This document shows positions 1-4,065 of a stretch of DNA of 6,008 nt, piece by piece (within the stretch, counting starts at the first letter, position 1; each line of letters opens with the position of its first letter). Both the position numbers and the translations under genes were made by a program. The stretch comes from SIBU01 sp964430335 (GTDB taxonomy: Bacteria; Patescibacteriota; Minisyncoccia; Phycocordibacterales; SIBU01), in assembly GCA_964430335.1 (NCBI GenBank), contig CAYSEN010000024.1, forward strand, positions 1 to 6,008, given 5' to 3'. The notes below the pieces were generated by a model, which was given only the letters and a program-made list of their open reading frames with translations, did no database searches and had not been told where the DNA came from.

Positions 1-2033
1 ATTAGGAGTTGGTTGTTGGTGATTGATGATAGACCAGTACCTCCGCGGGTGGCGGATAGACTTCCGACTGTATCAGCAAGATCGACTCCCAATGTCGAAG
101 TTGCAACTAAGGCATAGCCTGAACCAGTACCTCTGAGAATTTGTCCGAAAGTTGGTGTTGCAGTTAAACCTGTACCTCCTTGCCCTACTCCTAAAGTACC
201 GCTGATATTTGCTAGGGTTGTTGTTGAAGTCCAAGTTGGAACACCATTAAGTAATGCTAAAACTTGACCTGCTACTCCAGCAGAAGTTGTAGAAACCGCA
301 CTTGTGCCGTTTCCGTAAATTATCGAGCCGGACTGAATACTAGCCCAGCCGGTTCCGCCGTTTGTTACAGGCAGGGTTCCAGTAACATCTGATGTTAAAT
401 TAATTTGTGACGTGGACAAAGCTCCTGCTGTTGTCTTCAAGAATCCGGTAAGTGCTGTAGAAAGTGTGGATAGGTTTGGTGCACTGGTCAAAGTACCGAT
501 TGTAGAAGTGGCATTGATTCGAGCGTCTGCCCTAGCGTCAGTAAAATATTTATTTGTCGAACCTTCTGAAAGTGCGTTGGTAGTTGTGGCATTAAAGAAA
601 CTGTAAAACGGTGTTCCGAAATTTGATAAATTGTTGGCATTTAAATAATAACTTCCCTCCTGTCCATCAAACGTGCCTGTCCAATCTCCTGCAACTGAAG
701 CAATGTAATCTGTCCCAGGAATTGCGGACTGTATTGCGCCTGTGCCGTTACCCTTCAAAAGACCAGAAAGAGTGGTTGAGCCAGTTCCGCCTCGAGCAAC
801 ATTTAGAGTTCCAGTCGTATCAGAAAGAGCTATACCCAAAGAAGAAGTGGCAGTTTGTGTCCATCCGGTTCCACTCGAGTTACCGACAAGCAGTTGATTT
901 GCGGTCACAGATGACAATCCGGTTCCACCTCTTCCTGAAGCCAATGTTCCTGTCCAGTTTGAGGTAAAAGTGTGTGTGCTACCACTTGAGGTTATGGTTA
1001 AACCAATATTCGTGTCAGATGTAGTCGAAAAAGTTTGCGATACAGTGACTAGGCCGTTTAGCGAAGTTATACCCGAACCTCCACCTCCTGCAATACAGGA
1101 GCCGTTTACTGAAATACATCCGCCCGTAACCGCGATGCCATTTGCAAAAGTAGACGTTGCGGTTGTACTGGTGATATTTAAAGCCTGGGCATCAATTCCT
1201 CCGGCGAAAGTTGAGGTCGCGTTCGCCTCACCTCGGATAGTGGTTGTAGCAGTTCTTCCAACTGTAAAATTATCTAGAACCGAAAGCAGTGTGGATGAAG
1301 CCTGACCTAAAGTAGCGAGACCTGCAACATTTAGAGTTGAAGAGGTAGTTACTCCCCCACTGGCGCTAACTGAAAAAAGATTTGAACCTAGATTGTTTTG
1401 AACCTGGAAAAGATTCGCAATTTGACTAGCAACAGATCTAATGGTGATTGGGGTGGAAGCTGTGGTAGTGGCCTCTACCGTCACGACAGAATTTGCTATT
1501 GGTGATGTAGTACCGAACGATGAAGGCATGGTCGAACCAGAAACCGCGGAGCTTAATTTAGCAAAGGCAGATGAGGTAATTCTCTGTCTCGGTGAAAGAG
1601 TTTGGAAAGTTGAGTTGTCCGACGAAACTTCAACTTGCAAATACACTTCGCTAGATTCGTTAAAATTATAGTCCAAAGTATCTGGATAACCATTCGCGGT
1701 ATCGCCAATGTTTGCAGTGAAAACTCCCTGCCTTACTGTAAGCGAGCTTGAGGAAGGAGCATGAGTTGGCCACAATCGTGTGCCAGAACCCACAGTTGCA
1801 CTATTCCAAATTGAAAATTTAAAATAGTAAGTTGTTCCAGTTCCACCAAGAAGGTTACCGCTTGAATCAGCTAGACGGCCTTGATAACTAATAATTTCTG
1901 GAGCTGTGTCGGCAAATGTAACAACAGGAAAAAACAATGAGTTATCAATTGTAAGAATGACAAACAGAAATATCAGTTTAGAAAAGAATGAAAGAACTTT
2001 TTTGTTAGTTTTTATATTTTGAAAGAAGCTCAT
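1..2033 (-). CDS. Secreted fibre-like repeat protein, N-terminal part (runs off left edge)
   Basis: An open minus-strand frame of 677 codons with no stop before the window edge, so the C-terminus is missing. The ATG at 2033 precedes a signal peptide: basic start (KTNKK, residues 8-12), hydrophobic stretch (about 19-38), and likely cleavage after TFA (41). Residues 42-158 resemble the N-terminal beta domain common in secreted CPR and Bacteroidetes proteins, with SYQGRL (49-54), YYFKFSIW and LSPRQRITSSAFA (146-158). The rest is rich in Ser, Thr, Gly and Ala and low in charge. It contains paired ATSTFAGGI/ATSTFANGI segments, a two-cysteine motif CISVNGSCI (306-314), GGTG repeats from residue 369, and a phage-fibre-like LSEGSTNKYFTDARADAR (488-505). 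Proteins of this build often end in a Peptidase_S74 intramolecular chaperone, which would lie outside the window. The likely role is a trimeric surface fibre or adhesin; this is inferred from architecture. There is no clear Shine-Dalgarno, only AAAGAG abutting the ATG. Confidence 0.85.
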   Translation of the reverse strand, partial: MSFFQNIKTNKKVLSFFSKLIFLFVILTIDNSLFFPVVTFADTAPEIISYQGRLADSSGNLLGGTGTTYYFKFSIWNSATVGSGTRLWPTHAPSSSSLTVRQGVFTANIGDTANGYPDTLDYNFNESSEVYLQVEVSSDNSTFQTLSPRQRITSSAFAKLSSAVSGSTMPSSFGTTSPIANSVVTVEATTTASTPITIRSVASQIANLFQVQNNLGSNLFSVSASGGVTTSSTLNVAGLATLGQASSTLLSVLDNFTVGRTATTTIRGEANATSTFAGGIDAQALNITSTTATSTFANGIAVTGGCISVNGSCIAGGGGSGITSLNGLVTVSQTFSTTSDTNIGLTITSSGSTHTFTSNWTGTLASGRGGTGLSSVTANQLLVGNSSGTGWTQTATSSLGIALSDTTGTLNVARGGTGSTTLSGLLKGNGTGAIQSAIPGTDYIASVAGDWTGTFDGQEGSYYLNANNLSNFGTPFYSFFNATTTNALSEGSTNKYFTDARADARINATSTIGTLTSAPNLSTLSTALTGFLKTTAGALSTSQINLTSDVTGTLPVTNGGTGWASIQSGSIIYGNGTSAVSTTSAGVAGQVLALLNGVPTWTSTTTLANISGTLGVGQGGTGLTATPTFGQILRGTGSGYALVATSTLGVDLADTVGSLSATRGGTGLSSITNNQLL
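33..929 (-). repeat. GGTG-type protein repeats in the fibre-like protein
   Basis: The translated minus strand contains five GGTG motifs at residues 369, 415, 559, 619 and 664 (DNA 918-929, 780-791, 348-359, 168-179 and 33-44). Two modules are clearly related. Residues 369-414 and 619-663 share the pattern GGTGL, then QLL or QIL, G, TSSLG or TSTLG, L-DT-G-L and AR or TR, and are 46 and 45 residues long. The third (415-558) is much longer because it carries the YFTDARADAR segment. The array continues past the left edge, since the last visible residues (SSITNNQLL) repeat SSVTANQLL after the first motif. Such modules are typical of beta-structured phage tail fibres and of CPR surface proteins. 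Confidence 0.8.
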
Positions 2034-2094
2034 CTCTTTATCACGAAAAGTCACCCCAAAAAAGGAATTGGAAACAGACGGGATGTTCCCTAGT

Positions 2095-2100
2095 ATTATA
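2095..2100 (-). promoter_or_regulatory. Probable -10 box of the fibre-like protein gene
   Basis: The minus strand reads TATAAT here, a perfect -10 hexamer. Transcription would begin near 2088 and give a leader of about 55 nt before the ATG at 2033. I see no good -35 hexamer at 16-18 bp and no TG extension (the preceding bases are CGC). This is the only strong -10 match in the gap on this strand. Confidence 0.5.
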
Positions 2101-2226
2101 GCGTCTTTTATCAACAAAACCGACTGAAAAGTGGGGATAATTAGCCAAAAAAATGAAATTATTAAAATTTCAATTTCCCAGAAATTTTTAACGACAATTT
2201 TTGAGCAAATTTGATCAAAAAAGTGC

Positions 2227-2248
2227 TGAATTTTTGATCAAAAATTCA
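2227..2248. promoter_or_regulatory. 22-bp perfect palindrome, candidate operator
   Basis: A perfect 22-bp palindrome centred on GATC: its core is TTTTTGATCAAAAA and its ends are TGAA and TTCA. A related shorter palindrome, TTTGATCAAA, lies at 2210-2219, with centres 23 bp apart (roughly two helical turns). The larger site covers the -35 region of the promoter with its -10 at 2266-2271, where a repressor would block RNA polymerase. There is no U-tract directly after it that would suggest a terminator. The operator role is inferred from symmetry and position; no regulator gene is in view. Confidence 0.45.
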
Positions 2249-2262
2249 ACAAAAAACAAATA

Positions 2263-2271
2263 TGGTATAAT
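2263..2271 (+). promoter_or_regulatory. Extended -10 promoter of the STAS-like gene
   Basis: TGGTATAAT is a perfect -10 hexamer with an upstream TG. Transcription would begin near 2278, about 25 nt before the ATG at 2303. A weak -35 candidate, TTCAAC (2245-2250), stands at a short 15-bp spacing and overlaps the palindrome. The promoter lies downstream of the alternative TTG start at 2201, which argues against that start. Confidence 0.65.
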
Positions 2272-2302
2272 TGTCAGTGAAATTAATTTCATTTTTGTTT
2301 TT

Positions 2303-2701
2303 ATGTCCAAAATAACATTAAAAATTGACGAAAAAGAGGAGAAAAACGGGCTCGTTTTCTTGATCATCGAGGGAATGTTTGGAACCGAAGACCTTCCCGC
2401 TCTAAAAAAATGGTCTGAAGATGTCCAAAAAACTATTCTAAAAACTAACATCGACTTCAAAAACAAAATTAAAGTTCTAATTGATATCAAAAACTTACAG
2501 GGGTACACGGACCCTCAGGTTTTGCTAATTCTTGGAGATTTGATGAAAGTTGATAGTCCTTACGTTGCAAAAACTGCCAGTTTTGGTGGATCATATCCAC
2601 AGGAAATGGCACAGGAGGTTATAAAAGCGGTTGCTGAAAGAGATAATTTAAAAAATTTCAAAACTGAAAAAGAGGCCCGTAAATGGCTGGAGGAAAAATA
2701 A
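2303..2701 (+). CDS. Small SpoIIAA/STAS-like domain protein
   Basis: A 132-residue soluble protein with no signal peptide or membrane segment. It resembles the SpoIIAA-like/STAS fold family: an N-terminal beta strand pair (ITLKID, GLVFLIIEG), a helix (LPALKKWSEDVQKTIL, 31-46), a central strand KIKVLIDIKNLQGY (55-68), further helices, and the closing FKTEKEARKWLEE (119-131), which matches the usual C-terminal helix of SpoIIAA-like proteins. Members are often annotated only as hypothetical or STAS/SpoIIAA-like; many have no known partner. No anti-sigma factor or kinase lies next to it, so a partner-switching role cannot be claimed. The ATG at 2303 is preferred over the in-frame TTG at 2201 because the promoter lies between them and the extra 34 residues look like translated AT-rich leader. 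No Shine-Dalgarno is visible. The stop codon overlaps the terminator stem. Confidence 0.7.
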   Translation: MSKITLKIDEKEEKNGLVFLIIEGMFGTEDLPALKKWSEDVQKTILKTNIDFKNKIKVLIDIKNLQGYTDPQVLLILGDLMKVDSPYVAKTASFGGSYPQEMAQEVIKAVAERDNLKNFKTEKEARKWLEEK

Positions 2702-2733
2702 CAAAAAACGCTTTAAATAAAGCGTTTTTTGTT
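2700..2733 (+). terminator. Bidirectional hairpin terminator between the STAS-like gene and the tRNA region
   Basis: A 15-bp perfect stem (2700-2714 with 2719-2733), loop AAAT, with a CGCTTT/AAAGCG core flanked by A and T runs. It is followed by ATTTTTT on the plus strand. Reading the minus strand, the hairpin is followed by TATTTTT, so it can also stop transcription coming leftward from the tRNA genes. The last two bases of the STAS-like stop codon are in the stem. Confidence 0.85.
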
Positions 2734-2752
2734 ATTTTTTGGTGATTAACAC

Positions 2753-2791
2753 TTTCACTTCGTGTAAAAATTCATTGCGGAGAGGGCGGGA
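2753..2791. repeat. Direct repeat, left copy, at the edge of the assembly gap
   Basis: At least 39 bp are identical to 2944-2982, from TTTCACTTCG through GCGGAGAGGGCGGGA. The match stops on the left at 2752/2943 and is cut on the right by Ns, so the true repeat may be longer. It contains the 3' end of a tRNA-Ser-like gene plus its downstream flank, so the duplication covers more than the tRNA itself. Repeats of this kind are a usual cause of scaffold breaks. Confidence 0.9.
2778..2791 (-). pseudogene. 3' end of a second tRNA-Ser-like gene, cut by the gap
   Basis: The minus strand reads T, then CCCGC (3' half of a T-stem), CCTCTCC (3' acceptor strand) and discriminator G. This is identical to the end of the complete tRNA-Ser at 2969-3058, and again there is no encoded CCA. 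The body of the gene lies in the Ns, so whether it is intact cannot be told; the pseudogene label only means incomplete in this window. It could be a second tRNA-Ser or part of a degenerate copy joined to the fragment at 2892-2933. Confidence 0.55.
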
Positions 2792-2891
2792 NNNNNNNNN
2801 NNNNNNNNNNNNNNNNNNNNNNNNNNNNNNNNNNNNNNNNNNNNNNNNNNNNNNNNNNNNNNNNNNNNNNNNNNNNNNNNNNNNNNNNNNN
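2792..2891. other. Assembly gap of exactly 100 Ns
   Basis: Exactly 100 undetermined bases, a conventional placeholder for a gap of unknown size. Both edges end inside tRNA-like sequence, so the gap probably reflects collapsed or unresolved tRNA repeats. Distances across it should not be trusted. Confidence 0.95.
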
Positions 2892-2933
2892 TTCGAATCC
2901 CTTAGCAAGTGGATTCACCACTTGCCCCTCTCC
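2892..2933 (-). pseudogene. tRNA-like fragment, degenerate or truncated
   Basis: On the minus strand this begins with GGAGAGG, the same acceptor 5' strand as the intact tRNA-Ser, preceded by the same GC. It then departs from tRNA form. Instead of a D-arm it reads GGCAAGTGGTGAATCC, then ACTTGCTAAG, which contains a GCT-anticodon-like TTGCTAA, and then GGGATTCGAA at the gap edge. The region also forms a perfect 8-bp hairpin (GCAAGTGG at 2905-2912 with CCACTTGC at 2918-2925, loop ATTCA). There is too little room for normal D and anticodon arms, so I read it as a decayed or rearranged tRNA-Ser copy, or a misjoined contig end. Orientation and identity are uncertain. Confidence 0.35.
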
Positions 2934-2943
2934 GCAAGCGTGA

Positions 2944-2982
2944 TTTCACTTCGTGTAAAAATTCATTGCGGAGAGGGCGGGA
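2944..2982. repeat. Direct repeat, right copy, overlapping the intact tRNA-Ser 3' end
   Basis: This is the second copy of the 39-bp identical segment at 2753-2791. It carries the 3' flank of the intact tRNA-Ser and its last 14 bases. In the sequence as given the offset is 191 bp, but that includes the 100 placeholder Ns. Confidence 0.9.
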
Positions 2983-3058
2983 TTCGAACCCGCGAAGCCG
3001 TTTAACGGGCTTACCTCGTTAGCAGTGAGGCGCTTTCGACCAGCTCAGCCACCTCTCC
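2969..3058 (-). tRNA. tRNA-Ser, anticodon GCT
   Basis: A complete 90-nt class II tRNA. The acceptor stem GGAGAGG/CCTCTCC pairs over 7 bp. The D-arm GCTGAGCTGGTCGAAAGC has a 3-bp stem. The anticodon loop is CTGCTAA with anticodon GCT, reading AGC and AGU. A 20-nt variable region forms the long arm expected of serine tRNAs (AAGCC/GGCTT stem). The T-arm GCGGG-TTCGAAT-CCCGC is canonical, and the discriminator is G as in other serine tRNAs. CCA is not encoded (the next bases are CAA), so it must be added after transcription. The anticodon stem CCTCA/CGAGG has an A-C mismatch at 31:39 next to the loop. Transcription runs leftward toward the hairpin at 2700-2733. I see no clear -35/-10 pair upstream in 3059-3130. 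Confidence 0.95.
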
Positions 3059-3153
3059 GCGATGAATTCTTAGATGTTTTTATGATTACAAAGTTTTTCA
3101 AAGATACTCTAACATATCATTTAAAGATTTTCTAATTTACAATTTAGTATTTC

Positions 3154-3162
3154 TGATATAAT
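3154..3162 (+). promoter_or_regulatory. Extended -10 promoter of the cytochrome b5/DoxX operon
   Basis: TGATATAAT is a perfect -10 hexamer with a TG extension. TTTACA (3136-3141) is a fair -35 at a short 15-bp spacing. Transcription would start near 3169, about 20 nt before the ATG at 3189. No other promoter is evident before the DoxX-like gene, so both genes likely share it. Confidence 0.65.
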
Positions 3163-3188
3163 AGAAAAATATTATTAATTGAAAATTT

Positions 3189-3608
3189 ATGGAACCACAA
3201 GAACCAAAAGTTGGTATTACAAAATACATTATAGGAATTGTCACTATTGTGATAATTATTTTACTAGTAAGTATCTACGGTAGCAGTCGAGTAAAACCTG
3301 AAGAAACTACAAGCGCACCAAAAGAAAGCATAAACACTACAGGAGAGACAGCTAAGAAACCTGATGCAAACAAGACATTTACAATGGCCGAGGTTTCCAC
3401 TCACAGTACAAAAGACAGCTGTTATTCAGCTGTTCGCGGTACTGTTTATGACCTGACATCTTGGATTTATAAACACCCAGGAGGAGCAAATAATATTTTG
3501 AAAATTTGCGGTAAGGACGGCACCAGCGCATTCACAGGAAAACACGAAGGTGAACCTAAACCAGAGCAAATTCTAGCTGGATTTGAAATTGGAACTCTAG
3601 CAAAATAA
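3189..3608 (+). CDS. Membrane-anchored cytochrome b5-domain protein
   Basis: 139 residues. Residues 13-30 (IIGIVTIVIIILLVSIYG) form one transmembrane anchor, followed by a polar Ser/Thr/Lys linker (31-62) and a cytochrome b5-like haem-binding domain (63-138). The domain begins FTMAEVSTH and shows VYDLTSWIYKHPGG (86-99), where H96 is the expected first axial haem ligand. H119 in TGKHEG is the expected second ligand. Cys78 and Cys107 occupy positions that could form a disulfide in a domain outside the cytoplasm. Given the anchor, the domain most likely faces outward and carries electrons at the membrane; the redox partner is unknown. One base separates its stop from the DoxX-like start, so the two are an operon, probably translationally coupled. 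The ATG at 3189 fits the promoter and sits directly before the anchor. No Shine-Dalgarno is seen. Confidence 0.9.
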   Translation: MEPQEPKVGITKYIIGIVTIVIIILLVSIYGSSRVKPEETTSAPKESINTTGETAKKPDANKTFTMAEVSTHSTKDSCYSAVRGTVYDLTSWIYKHPGGANNILKICGKDGTSAFTGKHEGEPKPEQILAGFEIGTLAK

Positions 3609-3609
3609 C

Positions 3610-3978
3610 ATGGAGAATAAGGAAAAAATTGCCTGGTTAATAATCAGAATTGGAGTAGCTTTCTGTTTTCTTTATGCTGGAATTGCCGGCTTTGTTGAGC
3701 CAGATGCTTGGGCAGGATGGTTTCCAAAAATCATGACAAATATTGTTCCGGTAAGTATTCTTTTACCTGTTTGGGGAGTATACGAAATAATTACAGGACT
3801 CTGGATTATTTCTAACAAAAAAATATTTATTCCGAGCATTTTAGCCACCTTTTCTCTAGCAGGACTGATTGTTTTTAACCTATCCGCCATGGATATAATT
3901 TTCAGAGATGTCACTATCATGGCAGTAACCTTAGCCCTAGCAATAAAATCCTCTGACGAAATTCGTAATTTGATTTAG
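3610..3978 (+). CDS. DoxX-like four-helix membrane protein
   Basis: 122 residues with four predicted membrane segments (about 8-28, 45-67, 72-92 and 97-113). The pattern matches DoxX-family small membrane proteins: RIGVAFCFLYAGIAGF at 13-28, the PDAWAGWFP turn (31-39), GVYEIITGLWII (56-67) and DIIFRDV before the last helix (95-101), where family members have a conserved FRD-like element. DoxX relatives include thiosulfate:quinone oxidoreductase subunits and redox-stress membrane proteins, but most have no known biochemistry, and no catalytic claim can be made here. It follows the cytochrome b5 gene after one base (TAACATG), suggesting joint expression and possibly a joint redox role. Its stop codon overlaps the terminator stem. 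Confidence 0.75.
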   Translation: MENKEKIAWLIIRIGVAFCFLYAGIAGFVEPDAWAGWFPKIMTNIVPVSILLPVWGVYEIITGLWIISNKKIFIPSILATFSLAGLIVFNLSAMDIIFRDVTIMAVTLALAIKSSDEIRNLI

Positions 3979-4027
3979 AACAAAGAAAAAGCCGGCGCCC
4001 AAAGGGCGCCGGCTTTTTCTTTGTTCT
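3977..4027 (+). terminator. Long perfect hairpin terminator after the DoxX-like gene
   Basis: A 24-bp uninterrupted stem (3977-4000 with 4004-4027) with an AAA loop. It has a GC-rich tip (GCCGGCGCCC/GGGCGCCGGC), then A5 opposite T5, then CAAAG/CTTTG, and is followed by TTTCC. The stem starts inside the TAG stop. Because it is symmetric with an A-run before and T-runs after, it could act in both directions, but no gene converges on it from the right. Confidence 0.9.
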
Positions 4028-4050
4028 TTTCCAAACTTTACCTAAAAATT

Positions 4051-4059
4051 TGCTAGAAT
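4051..4059 (+). promoter_or_regulatory. Extended -10 promoter of recG, possibly leaderless
   Basis: TGCTAGAAT is a TG-extended -10 with one mismatch from TATAAT. The -10 ends at 4059 and the ATG begins at 4066, so the usual 6-8 nt distance puts the transcription start on or beside the start codon. No well-spaced -35 is seen. The promoter sits directly after the upstream terminator, so recG is probably its own unit. Confidence 0.5.
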
Positions 4060-4065
4060 AACCAA

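Noticed and set aside
412..1671. Four plus-strand open frames (412-606, 611-967, 970-1305, 1441-1671)
   Set aside because: They lie opposite the long minus-strand fibre gene, have no promoter or recognisable domain, and read as antisense of Ser/Thr/Gly-rich codons.
2201..2302. An earlier TTG start giving the STAS-like protein 34 extra N-terminal residues
   Set aside because: The promoter -10 (2266-2271) and the palindrome lie inside this stretch, and the extra residues look like translated AT-rich leader. The ATG at 2303 starts the recognisable domain.
2215..2508. Minus-strand open frame of 97 codons
   Set aside because: It is antisense to the STAS-like gene and its promoter, with no independent coding signal.
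2892..2920. Reading the right gap edge as the 3' end of a plus-strand tRNA (TTCGAAT loop followed by CCCTT, and a CCA at 2918-2920)
   Set aside because: The T-loop and C61 would fit, but the CCA is not at the right distance from the acceptor strand and the 5' half is unseen. It remains an alternative that only closing the gap can settle.
2753..2982. CRISPR array
   Set aside because: There are only two copies of the repeat, one of which is a tRNA end, with no spacer series and no cas genes in view.
2739..3005. Plus-strand open frame running through the Ns and into the tRNA
   Set aside because: It is mostly placeholder bases and antisense tRNA. The translated piece GEGGIRTRE is a familiar spurious product of tRNA T-arm sequence.
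3672..3920. Minus-strand open frame of 82 codons
   Set aside because: It is antisense to the DoxX-like gene, whose plus-strand frame has clear membrane helices and family motifs.
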